Shown here in pieces: positions 7,830-16,194 of a stretch of 64,000 nt of DNA (position 1 is its first letter; every line of letters starts with the position of its first letter). Origin of the DNA: SB11 sp943370295 (lineage in GTDB: Bacteria; Bacteroidota; Bacteroidia; UBA8524); the NCBI GenBank assembly GCA_943370295.1, contig CALRQL020000006.1, forward strand, positions 1-64,000. The letters are read 5' to 3'. A program made the translations under genes and the position numbers. Under the pieces are notes generated by a model. That model saw nothing but the letters and a program-made list of their open reading frames with translations. It was not told the DNA's origin and did no database searches.

Positions 7830-9464
7830 TTAATACATACCGTCCATACCGCCGGGCATACCGCCACCGTGAGCAGCAGGTTTTTCTTCTTTTTCCTCAG
7901 CAAGTATGCACTCAGTAGTCAAAATCATGCTGGCTACAGAAGCTGCATTTTGCAACGCAACACGGCTTACTTTAGTTGGGTCGATAACACCGGCTGCAAT
8001 CAAGTTTTCATACTTTTCAGTGCGGGCGTTAAAGCCAAAGTCAGCAGTACCTTCTTTTACTTTATTTACTACTACAGAACCTTCGCCACCTGCGTTAGCA
8101 ACAATCTGACGTAGAGGCTCTTCGATAGCGCGACGAATAATGTGGATACCGGTATTTTCGTCATCGTTGGCTCCTGTTAGGTTTGCCAATGACTCAATAG
8201 CGCGGATATAAGCCACACCACCACCTGCAACGATACCTTCTTCTACCGCAGCGCGAGTAGCGTGCAAGGCATCATCCACACGGTCTTTCTTCTCTTTCAT
8301 TTCTACCTCAGTAGCAGCACCGATGTAAAGAACAGCAACACCGCCGGCCAATTTAGCCAAACGCTCTTGCAATTTTTCTTTATCGTAATCGCTAGTGGTA
8401 GATTCGATTTGAGATTTAATTTGGTTGATACGGGCAGAGATATTTTCTTTTTCGCCGGCACCGTTGATAATGGTAGTATTATCTTTATCAATGCTGATTT
8501 TTTCAGCTTTACCTAATTGTTCCAAGGTTGCGTTTTCAAGTTTCCAGCCTTGTTCTTCGCTGATAACATAACCACCGGTTAGGATAGCGATGTCTTCCAA
8601 CATAGCCTTGCGGCGGTCACCAAAGCCGGGGGCTTTTACGGCGGCAATTTTCAATGAACCGCGTAGTTTGTTCACCACCAAAGTAGCCAACGCTTCGCCG
8701 TCCAAATCTTCAGCAATAATTACCAAAGGCTTGCCTGTTTGCACCACTTGCTCCAAAATGGGTAGTATTTCTTTCATGCTGCTTATTTTCTTATCGTAAA
8801 TAAGGATGAAAGGTGATTCCAATTCGGCAATCATTTTCTCAGTGTTGGTAACAAAGTAAGCCGATAGGTAACCGCGGTCAAACTGCATACCTTCTACAGT
8901 TTTCACCTCAGTTTCAGTACCTTTAGCTTCTTCAACGGTTATCACACCTTCTTTACCAACTTTAGCCATTGCATCGGCAATAAGTTTACCGATTACTTCG
9001 TCGTTATTGGCAGAAATAGTGGCTACTTGTTCAATTTTGCTATTATCAGCACCCACCTCTTGTGATTGGCTTTTCAGGTTAGTGATAATGGCATCAACCG
9101 CTTTATCAATACCGCGTTTCAAATCCATTGGGTTAGCACCTGCGGCTACGTTTTTCAAACCGGCAGTTACAATGGCTTGTGCCAATACGGTTGCAGTAGT
9201 AGTACCATCACCTGCAATATCAGCAGTTTTGCTGGCTACCTCTTTTACCATTTGGGCACCCATGTTTTCAATAGGGTCTTGCAATTCAATTTCTTTAGCA
9301 ACAGTAACACCGTCTTTGGTTACTGCGGGCGACCCGAATTTTTTGTCAATAACCACATTGCGGCCTTTTGGACCAAGAGTCACTTTCACTGCATTTGCTA
9401 ATGCATCAACGCCACGCTTCAAACCATCGCGTGCATCTACACTATATTGAATTTTCTTTGCCAT
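7830..9464 (-). CDS. groL: Chaperonin GroEL (Hsp60)
   Basis: Full-length 544-residue GroEL, the ATP-driven cytosolic chaperonin that works with GroES. It opens with MAKKIQYSVDARDGLKRGV, has the nucleotide-binding VTLGPKGRNV and AGDGTTTATVLA motifs (about 30-95), the apical substrate-binding region around GYLSAYFVTN, and ends in the flexible GGM-type tail (GGGMPGGMDGMY). It lies 41 bp downstream of groES with no terminator between, so both share the promoter at about 9840. Confidence 0.99.
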   Translation of the reverse strand: MAKKIQYSVDARDGLKRGVDALANAVKVTLGPKGRNVVIDKKFGSPAVTKDGVTVAKEIELQDPIENMGAQMVKEVASKTADIAGDGTTTATVLAQAIVTAGLKNVAAGANPMDLKRGIDKAVDAIITNLKSQSQEVGADNSKIEQVATISANNDEVIGKLIADAMAKVGKEGVITVEEAKGTETEVKTVEGMQFDRGYLSAYFVTNTEKMIAELESPFILIYDKKISSMKEILPILEQVVQTGKPLVIIAEDLDGEALATLVVNKLRGSLKIAAVKAPGFGDRRKAMLEDIAILTGGYVISEEQGWKLENATLEQLGKAEKISIDKDNTTIINGAGEKENISARINQIKSQIESTTSDYDKEKLQERLAKLAGGVAVLYIGAATEVEMKEKKDRVDDALHATRAAVEEGIVAGGGVAYIRAIESLANLTGANDDENTGIHIIRRAIEEPLRQIVANAGGEGSVVVNKVKEGTADFGFNARTEKYENLIAAGVIDPTKVSRVALQNAASVASMILTTECILAEEKEEKPAAHGGGMPGGMDGMY

Positions 9465-9505
9465 ATTTTTAACTTTTTATCTTCTTTTGTTTGGTTAATG
9501 ATTGA

Positions 9506-9787
9506 TTAAAGAATAGCGAAAATGTCGCTTTCGCGCATAATAAGGTAATCTTTACCCTCTACACTTATTTCAGTACCGGCGTATTTACCGTACAATACAA
9601 CATCACCGGCTTTAACGGCGGGTTTGTTTCCTTTCTCATCCACTTCACTAACCGATACCACGGTGCCTCTTTGGGGCTTTTCTTTGGCTGAATCGGGGAT
9701 GATGATGCCTGATGCGGTTTTGGTTTCTGCGGGTGCAGGCTCAACAACAACTCTATTTTGAGTTCCTGCTACTGGTTTTAGTGTCAT
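9506..9787 (-). CDS. groS: Co-chaperonin GroES (Hsp10)
   Basis: A 93-residue GroES. The N-terminus (MTLKPVAGTQNRVVVEP) and the mobile loop region TKTASGIIIPDSAKEKPQRGTV, which contacts GroEL, are intact. KAGDVVLYGKYAGTEISVEGKDYLIMRESDIFAIL gives the usual beta-barrel end. It is the first gene of the groES-groEL operon. No CIRCE element (TTAGCACTC inverted repeat) is seen upstream; instead there is a sigma-54-like promoter. Confidence 0.98.
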   Translation of the reverse strand: MTLKPVAGTQNRVVVEPAPAETKTASGIIIPDSAKEKPQRGTVVSVSEVDEKGNKPAVKAGDVVLYGKYAGTEISVEGKDYLIMRESDIFAIL

Positions 9788-9835
9788 AGATATAATTACT
9801 TTTATTTTTAAAGTTTAAGTTGTATTGCCTCACTT

Positions 9836-9849
9836 GCTACTTTTATGCC
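9836..9849 (-). promoter_or_regulatory. Sigma-54-like promoter of groES-groEL
   Basis: Read on the minus strand the sequence is TTGGCATAAAAGTAGC. The -24 GG (9849-9848) and -12 GC (9837-9836) dinucleotides are exactly 10 bp apart, as RpoN promoters require, and the -24 box TGGCA is complete; the -12 box has TAGC instead of TTGC. The predicted start would be near 9825, leaving a leader of about 35 nt before groES. A Bacteroidota TAnnTTTG box is not seen here. The call rests on pattern only. Confidence 0.55.
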
Positions 9850-9862
9850 AATCCATTTTTTG

Positions 9863-9895
9863 TGACAGCTTTGCAAAAAAACTGACAGAATGACA
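9863..9895. promoter_or_regulatory. Three TGACA/TGTCA repeats upstream of groES
   Basis: TGACA occurs at 9863-9867, 9883-9887 and 9891-9895, all in the same orientation (TGTCA on the transcribed side, CTGTCA twice). They sit 14-46 bp upstream of the -24 box. A regularly repeated short motif in this place could bind an activator of the sigma-54-type promoter, or a heat-shock regulator. Confidence 0.45.
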
Positions 9896-10072
9896 AGCTT
9901 ATATTATAAAAAATTACAATTGCTGACATATAAACTCCTTTCTTCTTTAAAACAGAAAATATCAATACTATATGAGTTATTCTGTTGCTCTTAGGTTTAT
10001 CCTTTATTTCCATTGTAAAGGCTCTTTTAAAATCATCTGTTTTCAAGCGCACATTTTAAATCAACCCATGTA

Positions 10073-10099
10073 AACCCGGACTTGTGCCGGGTTTTTTAT
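10073..10099 (+). terminator. Terminator-like hairpin before the 10205 gene
   Basis: AACCCGG and CCGGGTT pair around ACTTGTG and lead into TTTTTTATTT. No plus-strand gene precedes it closely, so it may trim read-through or attenuate transcription into the lipoprotein gene. The rest of the 9896-10204 interval shows nothing else I can support. Confidence 0.55.
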
Positions 10100-10204
10100 T
10101 TCTACGAAAATGTATTAGTAGATATTTTAATAACCCACCCAACTCTTTTGCAAAACAGCACGTGTATAGTATCAAAGGCGCCTATCATTATAAAACCAGT
10201 TATT

Positions 10205-11989
10205 ATGAAAATTACAAAAAAAATACCCGTGCTGCTTTTAGGCATACTGCTAATGTTTTTTATCAGCAATTGTAAAAAGCAAGAATCTCCGGCCCCAAGA
10301 GACATTAATGGAACCTCTAACCCAACAGTTCCTCCCAACCCATACAACCCTCCTACTGTAACCTTTACGGCTCCTGTAATGGGCTTTGTGGTTGACGAGG
10401 CCAACAACCCTGTACAAAATGCAGTAGTAAGCGCCGGTGGCCAAACCTTTACTACCGATGTTAATGGTGCATTTGAATTTAAATCAGTTCCGTTTACGGG
10501 TGATTTTTGTTACCTAAAAGCCACCAAAAACGGCTATTTCTTCGGTTCTACTACCGTACAAGGAAAGTCAGGCGGCAGCTTTGCTACCCAATTAGTAATG
10601 GTATCACAAACCAACCGACAAACCTTTGCTGCAACAGATGCAAAAACAATAACCATTGCCAACGGTGCATCGGTTGATTTTCCTGCGAACGCTATTAAAA
10701 CCCTTGACGGTAAGCCCTACACAGGCGCTGTTGAGGTAGCTACTACATACCTTAACCCCAACGATGCCAATTTTAGTCAAGTAACCCCCGGTGGTGATTT
10801 GCGTGCTTATAACCTGCAAGGCCAAGACGTGATGTTATTCTCATACGGTATGGTAGGCGTTGAATTACGCGACAACACAGGAAAACCGCTGCAACTTGCC
10901 GACGGTAAAAAAGCAACCGTGACTATGCCTGTGCCTGCGGGGATGCAAAATGCTCCTGCCACAATTCCGCTTTGGTATTTTGACGAAAACAAAGGAGTAT
11001 GGATTGAAGAAGGTAGTGCCAAATTGCAAAACGGCAGCTATGTAGGCACAGTAACACACTTTACGTATTGGAACTGTGACATACCCGGAACCCGAGCAAA
11101 ATTGAAAGGCAAACTAAAAGATTGTGAAGGGGACGTGGTAAACGACATGATGGTGAGAACCGGACAAACCAATGCTTGGGTTGACAAAGATGGCAGTTGG
11201 GAACGTTGGGTGCCCTCAGGAGTTGAATTTGAACTGGATGCAGATGATTTCTTAACGGGTAATACCGTTGATTTAAACATCCCCGTGCCGGTACTTACTA
11301 ATGAGCAAGTACACGATATGGGAGTTATTACCGTTCCTTGCCGCCAGAAAGTGAAAGGTACTGTTACCGATTGCGACAACAACCCGTTTAATGGGTATGT
11401 GATTATAAAAACTGCTTCTAAAACCTTCAGAAGCCCTATAGTTAACGGCAAACTAAAAGCCAAAGTTTACAGCAACGGCGAAACGGCTGATGTGTTCTTT
11501 TACAATGCTACCGCTGGCCAATTAACCAAAATTACCATTACACTGCCTGCCACCGGAAAATCGGTGGATTTGGGAAACCTTGTAGCCTGCCCGCCAAAAA
11601 CCGTTACCCCAAAATTCAGCTTTGATTACGATGACGGTACAGGAGTTCAATCAGTAAATTTTAGCAACATTACTACCGGAAATGGTACTTATTATACCAC
11701 ATCTGACTACATGAACATTCTTATCGAAGGCTCACAAAATACTGCACAGTTTATGTTTATGGACCCAAAACTAGGTCCGCAAAACCCAAGTAGCGATAGT
11801 ATTTTCATACAAACAGGTGGGAAATATTTTCAAGGAATTTCTACTAACTGTACCATTACAAAATACGAAACCCCCGGCGGTGAAGTAAGCGGTACATTTA
11901 GCGGCACAATGACAATTTATCCCGGCAATACCCCTGTAACTGTTACCAACGGTAAGTTTACCGTATTGCGTATGCCCGACGAACAATAA
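10205..11989 (+). CDS. Large lipoprotein with carboxypeptidase-regulatory-like domain
   Basis: A 594-residue surface or periplasmic lipoprotein: signal peptide MKITKKIPVLLLGILLMFFISNC with lipidated Cys23. After a Pro/Asn-rich linker comes a carboxypeptidase-regulatory-like beta-sandwich (about 57-130: GFVVDEANNPVQNAVVSAGG, TDVNGAFEF). Next is a block with VDFPANAI...GAVEVATTYLNP and ELRDNTGKPLQL, typical of Bacteroidota lipoproteins with ZU5-like domains. Two further Ig-like units with Cys pairs (LKDCEGDVVND, VTDCDNNPFNG) follow. The longer frame from 10082 is rejected because it hides the signal peptide. The ligand is unknown. Confidence 0.85.
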   Translation: MKITKKIPVLLLGILLMFFISNCKKQESPAPRDINGTSNPTVPPNPYNPPTVTFTAPVMGFVVDEANNPVQNAVVSAGGQTFTTDVNGAFEFKSVPFTGDFCYLKATKNGYFFGSTTVQGKSGGSFATQLVMVSQTNRQTFAATDAKTITIANGASVDFPANAIKTLDGKPYTGAVEVATTYLNPNDANFSQVTPGGDLRAYNLQGQDVMLFSYGMVGVELRDNTGKPLQLADGKKATVTMPVPAGMQNAPATIPLWYFDENKGVWIEEGSAKLQNGSYVGTVTHFTYWNCDIPGTRAKLKGKLKDCEGDVVNDMMVRTGQTNAWVDKDGSWERWVPSGVEFELDADDFLTGNTVDLNIPVPVLTNEQVHDMGVITVPCRQKVKGTVTDCDNNPFNGYVIIKTASKTFRSPIVNGKLKAKVYSNGETADVFFYNATAGQLTKITITLPATGKSVDLGNLVACPPKTVTPKFSFDYDDGTGVQSVNFSNITTGNGTYYTTSDYMNILIEGSQNTAQFMFMDPKLGPQNPSSDSIFIQTGGKYFQGISTNCTITKYETPGGEVSGTFSGTMTIYPGNTPVTVTNGKFTVLRMPDEQ

Positions 11990-12023
11990 TACTGATTCAC
12001 TTATAGGTTTAAACTCTCCCCTT

Positions 12024-12055
12024 GCCCTGCGCATTATTTATGCGCGGGGCTTTTT
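12024..12055 (+). terminator. Rho-independent terminator
   Basis: GCCCTGCGCA pairs with TGCGCGGGGC (one G-T pair) and is followed by TTTTT. It ends the lipoprotein transcript just before the next promoter. Confidence 0.85.
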
Positions 12056-12056
12056 G

Positions 12057-12086
12057 TTTGAAAACACCCCCCTATCGCTATATTTG
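12057..12086 (+). promoter_or_regulatory. Canonical Bacteroidota promoter TTTG-N18-TATATTTG
   Basis: TTTG at 12057-12060 and TATATTTG at 12079-12086, 18 bp apart, match the primary sigma consensus fully. The ATG of the aminopeptidase follows 21 bp later. Confidence 0.75.
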
Positions 12087-12107
12087 CCTTTCATACATTT
12101 TACTGCA

Positions 12108-13409
12108 ATGAAATACCCGCAAATAGATAATAAACTGTTTATAGAAAACCGTGCCCGTTTCATAAAGCAAATGAAACCCAACAGTATTGCTATTTTTAAC
12201 AGCAACTACGAGTACGTGTGGAACGGCGATGCCAGTCATGATTTTAAGCAAAACAGCGATTTAATCTGGCTGAGTGGTATCGACCAAGAGGATAGTATTT
12301 TGATTATTTATCCCGATTGCCCGATTGCTGATTTTAGGGAGGCATTGTTTTTAAAGCAAACCAACGAGCACATAGCTGTTTGGGAAGGTCATAAATACAC
12401 CAAAGAAGAAGCAACATCAGCTTCGGGTATTAAATCTATTTTTTGGAACAGTGAGTTTGAGGCAAAAATCCGCCAGATTGTAAACCTTGCCGATAACATC
12501 TACCTGCCGCTGAACGAGAATAACCGTTTTAGCTTTAAATCTCCCTACAAAGACTTGGATTTTGCCCACGAAATGAAGGCAAAATTCCCGTTGCATAATT
12601 ACGAACGTACCGCCCCCATTTTGCACCGTTTACGCTCCATTAAATCTGAAATTGAGGTGAATTTGATGCGTTATGCCATCGGAGTTTCTAAAAAAGGCTT
12701 TGAGCGTTTGCTGGGCTTTGTGAAACCTGGTGTGTGGGAGTATGAGGTAGAAGCCGAACTGATACACGAATACATCCGTAACCGTGCCATAGGACATTCG
12801 TTTCACCCTATTGTGGCTTCGGGGGCAAGTGCTTGTGTGCTGCATTATGTAGAAAACAACAAAGAATGCAAAGACGGGGATTTGCTGTTGGTGGATTGCG
12901 GCGTTGATTATGCCAATTATGTGAGCGACATGACCCGTACCTTCCCTGTTAACGGACGTTTTACTGCCCGTCAAAAACAAGTATATAATGCCGTATTACG
13001 TGTGATGAAAGAAGCCCGCAAGCTATTGGTGCCCGGTGCAAGCTGGCCTGCCTACCAAAAACAGGTAGAAAGCATTATGGAGAAAGAGTTGGTGGATTTG
13101 GGCTTACTTACCATGGACGATATCAGAAACCAAGACCCTAAGTGGCCTGCGGTTAAGAAATACTTCCCCCACGGTACGTCGCACTTTATGGGTGTTGAGG
13201 TGCACGATGTGGGTCGTTATTACGAGCCCTTGCAAGCGGGTATGCTGCTAAGCTGCGAGCCCGGTATTTACATTCCTGAAGAGGGAATTGGTATCCGTAT
13301 AGAGAATGATATATTGATTACGGCCAACGGTCCGCTGGATTTGATGGACGAAATCGGGATGCCGATAGAGGTAGAAGAAATTGAAACCCTTATGAATCAA
13401 GGGAAATAA
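12108..13409 (+). CDS. Aminopeptidase P family (Xaa-Pro aminopeptidase), M24
   Basis: A 433-residue M24 metallopeptidase that should remove N-terminal residues preceding proline. It has the N-terminal AMP_N domain (about 1-150) and the pita-bread catalytic domain with all five metal ligands in order: VDCGVDY and YVSDMTRTF (two Asp), HGTSHFMGVEVHD (His), LSCEPGIYIPEE (Glu) and IRIENDIL (Glu). No signal peptide, so cytosolic. The start at ATG 12108 sits 21 bp after a perfect promoter; the frame extending to 12054 overlaps the terminator and promoter and is rejected. Confidence 0.95.
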   Translation: MKYPQIDNKLFIENRARFIKQMKPNSIAIFNSNYEYVWNGDASHDFKQNSDLIWLSGIDQEDSILIIYPDCPIADFREALFLKQTNEHIAVWEGHKYTKEEATSASGIKSIFWNSEFEAKIRQIVNLADNIYLPLNENNRFSFKSPYKDLDFAHEMKAKFPLHNYERTAPILHRLRSIKSEIEVNLMRYAIGVSKKGFERLLGFVKPGVWEYEVEAELIHEYIRNRAIGHSFHPIVASGASACVLHYVENNKECKDGDLLLVDCGVDYANYVSDMTRTFPVNGRFTARQKQVYNAVLRVMKEARKLLVPGASWPAYQKQVESIMEKELVDLGLLTMDDIRNQDPKWPAVKKYFPHGTSHFMGVEVHDVGRYYEPLQAGMLLSCEPGIYIPEEGIGIRIENDILITANGPLDLMDEIGMPIEVEEIETLMNQGK

Positions 13410-13426
13410 AATTTTTTTCAAAAAAA

Positions 13427-13458
13427 GTTGCAAATTATATCTGATACCCCCATATTTG
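13427..13458 (+). promoter_or_regulatory. Promoter GTTG-N20-CATATTTG for the tRNA transcript
   Basis: GTTG at 13427-13430 and CATATTTG at 13451-13458 (7 of 8 matches to TAnnTTTG) are 20 bp apart. Transcription would start near 13465 and cover both the tRNA relic and tRNA-Val. Confidence 0.55.
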
Positions 13459-13504
13459 CACTCCCTAAAAACAACGAACGGTTGCTAAAAGGGACGCGAA
13501 TAAA

Positions 13505-13563
13505 GGGAATATAGCCCAGTTGGTTTAGGGCATCCCGACTAACAGTCGGGAGGGTAACAAGCC
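13505..13563 (+). pseudogene. Decayed tRNA-like relic
   Basis: The segment starts like a tRNA: GGGAATA, TA, a D-arm GCCC-AGTTGGTTTA-GGGC, then an anticodon-like arm CCCGA-CTAACAG-TCGGG. After that the T-arm and the 3' acceptor strand are missing; GGGTAACAAGCC leads straight into AT-rich DNA. It cannot fold into a full tRNA. It lies 18 bp before the intact tRNA-Val, so it may be a broken tandem tRNA copy or a scar of integration at the tRNA. Confidence 0.5.
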
Positions 13564-13580
13564 AAAATATTTGCAATAAA

Positions 13581-13655
13581 GGGGACATAGCTCAGTTGGT
13601 TCAGAGCATCTGCCTTACAAGCAGAGGGTCACAGGTTCGAATCCTGTTGTCCCCA
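13581..13655 (+). tRNA. tRNA-Val (anticodon TAC)
   Basis: The cloverleaf is complete: acceptor GGGGACA/TGTCCCC, D-arm GCTC-AGTTGGTTCA-GAGC, anticodon stem TCTGC/GCAGA around loop CTTACAA with TAC at 34-36, and T-arm ACAGG-TTCGAAT-CCTGT. The discriminator is A at 13655, and CCA is not encoded. A terminator follows 12 bp later. Confidence 0.95.
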
Positions 13656-13666
13656 CAAAAAATAAA

Positions 13667-13697
13667 AACCTCATCCTAATCGGTGAGGTTTTTTTTG
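13667..13697 (+). terminator. Rho-independent terminator after tRNA-Val
   Basis: AAACCTCA and TGAGGTTT pair around TCCTAATCGG, followed by a T-run. It ends the tRNA transcript. Confidence 0.85.
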
Positions 13698-13803
13698 TTT
13701 AACCATTTTTCTCTCCTGCAACGAAATGGGAATACAGACTATATATTTAAATTTCGTAAGGCAACACAATCCTTAGAAACTATAACCTATTCCCTAAAAC
13801 CAA

Positions 13804-13830
13804 ACTTGAAATACACCAAAAGTTTCAAGT
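13804..13830. repeat. Inverted repeat ACTTGAAA...TTTCAAGT upstream of the 13926 gene
   Basis: A perfect 8-bp inverted repeat with an 11-bp spacer lies about 100 bp before the start of the two-gene cassette. It could be an operator for its regulation. The rest of 13698-13925 is AT-rich leader without a convincing -7 box. Confidence 0.4.
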
Positions 13831-13925
13831 AACAGGAAAAAATAAATATTTGAAGACATTTTGATTTATAACTCAATGTTCTTTATTTTAGCTAAATCAT
13901 ACAAAGTGTTAATTGCGAAAATAAA

Positions 13926-14885
13926 ATGGAGGAAATCAAACACGAAATAACTTATCAGTTTTTTAAACTTCAATTCACTCCACTAAAGGATGTAAATTTA
14001 AATAGCAAGGATATTATCCTAAATGTCATCACATACTTGTCAAGAAAATTAGTTGATGAAAAGCAGGGGCATTTAATTGACCGCCACGAATCGAGGAAGG
14101 GAAATCGTCGAGAACTCTTCATGAATTCTGCCGTGATTATACCCAAAGTCAAACGGATCAGATGTTCGATGGCTTTGTTACGAAATGGAAGAGTTCCGTT
14201 AATTAAACCACATGAAGAATATACTCTAATACCAATTTCAGAAAAAATTGAAGGTGATATTGCAGAAGTAACTCACTTTTTTATCGACTACAGTAAAACG
14301 GGAGTGATTATATGTTGTGAATACAACCATCATGGACCCCGAATTTCTGATATAGAATTTTATTTTAGACAGATTGCTCACCAAGTATTAAGGCAGTGCA
14401 AAGCAACAGAAATTACAGCATATTTAAATGCACCCATTGATGAAACACTAAGCAAACTTAAAAATGTTTTAAACATAGACATTAAGGTAGTTCCAGAAGA
14501 CCTCAATAAATTGGAAACAGAGATTAGCAATAAGTACTTTACAGGAATGAGAACTTTAGGGGTGACCTTGAAACCTAAATTTCTACGTCTTGAAGCCTAT
14601 TTTCAATCTCCTGGAGGCTCACTTAAAAGCCAAGGCCTAAACACAAATGCAAATAACATGGTAAAAGATCTCCTTAATCGAATTAGAGGTAATAGGCTTA
14701 ATATTGATGCATTCAAGGCTTTTGAATTTAAGTTTGAAGACAATGAGGGAAAAGAAGAGTTTTTTAATTTGCTGAGTGGGAAAAAGGAATTCGTTATTGA
14801 AATCAATCCGAATGTAACAAAAACCACCAAGCAATTTTATGAATTAATTGAAGCAGAAATGAATACATTTGTAGAATCATTATGA
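13926..14885 (+). CDS. Unknown cytosolic protein, first gene of an AT-rich two-gene cassette
   Basis: I do not recognise the family. The 319-residue protein has no signal peptide or membrane segment and is rich in Lys, Asn and Ile. The centre holds THFFIDYSKTGVIICCEYNHHGPRISDIEFYFRQIA (about 118-153, written here from adjoining short motifs FIDYSKTGVI and EYNHHGPRISD), which looks like a conserved core. A second half with IRGNRLNIDAFKAFEFKFED may be a separate lobe. The stop overlaps the next start (ATGA), so the two are translationally coupled. AT content is well above that of flanking genes and it lies next to a tRNA. A sensor or regulatory subunit of a phage-defence pair is my inference. 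Confidence 0.75.
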   Translation: MEEIKHEITYQFFKLQFTPLKDVNLNSKDIILNVITYLSRKLVDEKQGHLIDRHESRKGNRRELFMNSAVIIPKVKRIRCSMALLRNGRVPLIKPHEEYTLIPISEKIEGDIAEVTHFFIDYSKTGVIICCEYNHHGPRISDIEFYFRQIAHQVLRQCKATEITAYLNAPIDETLSKLKNVLNIDIKVVPEDLNKLETEISNKYFTGMRTLGVTLKPKFLRLEAYFQSPGGSLKSQGLNTNANNMVKDLLNRIRGNRLNIDAFKAFEFKFEDNEGKEEFFNLLSGKKEFVIEINPNVTKTTKQFYELIEAEMNTFVESL

Positions 14886-15364
14886 TACTTGATAAGTACT
14901 TTGCAAAACCACTTTTCTGGGATTATTTAATTGGTTTTTCGTTACTATCAATAATTATTTTTTGCTACAAACACCAATTAATTCCCCTGCCATCTAGAGA
15001 AGATTCATATGCATTAACTGGTGATTATACTAATATTTCTCTAACTTTTGCTGGCTTTATACTAACTATTCTGACTGTGTTAATAACGTTTAAAGATAGT
15101 TCAACCAACTCGAACGATAAGGAGGAGCCTGGTTTTCATACTTTTTTCAAATCAAAGTTTTATTTTCAAACCGTCACTTACTTAAAGGATTGTATAAAAT
15201 CTATTATTTTAGTTGCCTCCTTGGGATTTTTCTTAAGATTGTTTCTACATGGTGATGCTCGTAGCTATCTTTTCTTTTTTAATTGTTTTGGCCTCACAAT
15301 AACAATTCTAACAATATTACGCTGCCTACTTATTGTATCAAAGGTTTTGGATATGCAGAAATAG
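14882..15364 (+). CDS. Small four-TM membrane protein, second gene of the cassette
   Basis: The 160 residues form four hydrophobic segments (about 11-29, 49-70, 104-122 and 127-150), with a charged cytosolic loop (DSSTNSNDKEEPGFHTFFKSKF) between the second and third. No enzymatic motif is visible. The gene overlaps the upstream gene by 4 bp (ATGA), so both are made from one message in a fixed ratio. A soluble partner plus a small multi-TM protein is the layout of several abortive-infection systems in which the membrane protein is the effector; that role is inferred, not shown. Codon use is as AT-rich as in its partner. Confidence 0.75.
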   Translation: MILDKYFAKPLFWDYLIGFSLLSIIIFCYKHQLIPLPSREDSYALTGDYTNISLTFAGFILTILTVLITFKDSSTNSNDKEEPGFHTFFKSKFYFQTVTYLKDCIKSIILVASLGFFLRLFLHGDARSYLFFFNCFGLTITILTILRCLLIVSKVLDMQK

Positions 15365-15502
15365 TAAAAATCTCACCCCAAACAGTAAAGTTTTTTGTTT
15401 CTGCCGTGTTTCATGCCTATATCTTATGCCCTTCATCCAAAAACAAGTGACAACATCGGCACATCTAATTACGTTTGCTACAGCTAAAAAACATTTGTAT
15501 CT

Positions 15503-15510
15503 TACCTTTG
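15503..15510 (+). promoter_or_regulatory. -7 box TACCTTTG
   Basis: An exact TAnnTTTG match about 100 bp before the Crp/Fnr gene. A TTTG at 15474 is 25 bp upstream, slightly too far for a good -33 box. Confidence 0.4.
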
Positions 15511-15610
15511 GTTGGGTGCGGGTAAACAGATGGTTTTTTATATAGCCTAATGTGCCTGCCGGCAAACCGCCGTTGCAAGTGTATCAGAAAAAGTAACAAC
15601 ATTAAAAACT

Positions 15611-16189
15611 ATGCAAGACATATTATTTGGCTTTATATCAAAATACATTTCGCTTACTGATGATGAGAAAAACGCAATACTCTCGTCAGATATATTCCGC
15701 TCGGTAAAAAAAGGGACTGTTTTACTTGAAGAAGGGGAACTATCCAACCAGAGTTACTTTGTATTAAAAGGCTGTATAAGAACTTACTACATAATAGAGG
15801 GGGAAGAAAAAACAACCGCCTTCTACACTGAAATGGAAGCTTTGACACCGCATTGTGTGATAAGCAAAACCCCGTCTCAATATTATGTAAGTTGTTTAGA
15901 GGATACGATACTCACCGTTTCAAATACGGATATGGAAGCAGAAATAAACAGTAAATTTCCAAGGTTTGAAACTATATGCAGAAAACTATCCGAAGAGCTT
16001 TTGGCAAACCAACGAATAGACTTTGACGAGTTTAAGACTTCTCCGCCTGAGCAACGTTACCTGAATTTATTGCAAAAAAGACCCGACCTTGTTAAGCGCG
16101 TTCCGCAACACCAGTTAGCGAGTTTTTTAGGCATCAAACCACAATCATTAAGCAGGTTAAGAGCACGAATTCTTGAAAAAAAGAGCTAA
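15611..16189 (+). CDS. Crp/Fnr family transcriptional regulator
   Basis: A 192-residue regulator with an N-terminal cyclic-nucleotide-binding-type beta barrel (about 10-120: GTVLLEEGELSNQSYFVLKGCIRTYYI) and a C-terminal winged helix whose recognition region is QLASFLGIKPQSLSRLRARI (about 167-186). The usual cAMP-binding Arg/Ser phosphate pocket is not obvious, as is common in the Bacteroidota subgroup, and no Fnr-type Cys cluster is present. It is directly followed by two paralogous outer-membrane protein genes, each with the same palindromic operator candidate, which makes these the likely targets. Confidence 0.92.
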   Translation: MQDILFGFISKYISLTDDEKNAILSSDIFRSVKKGTVLLEEGELSNQSYFVLKGCIRTYYIIEGEEKTTAFYTEMEALTPHCVISKTPSQYYVSCLEDTILTVSNTDMEAEINSKFPRFETICRKLSEELLANQRIDFDEFKTSPPEQRYLNLLQKRPDLVKRVPQHQLASFLGIKPQSLSRLRARILEKKS

Positions 16190-16194
16190 GTGTA

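Noticed and set aside
9007..9450. 147-codon open frame on the plus strand inside groEL
   Set aside because: It is the shadow of the highly biased groEL codons; the GroEL protein explains the region completely.
9843..10052. 69-codon minus-strand frame upstream of groES
   Set aside because: It runs across the sigma-54-like promoter and TGTCA repeats and has no protein features.
13505..13563. A second functional tRNA
   Set aside because: No T-arm and no 3' acceptor strand; it cannot form a cloverleaf.
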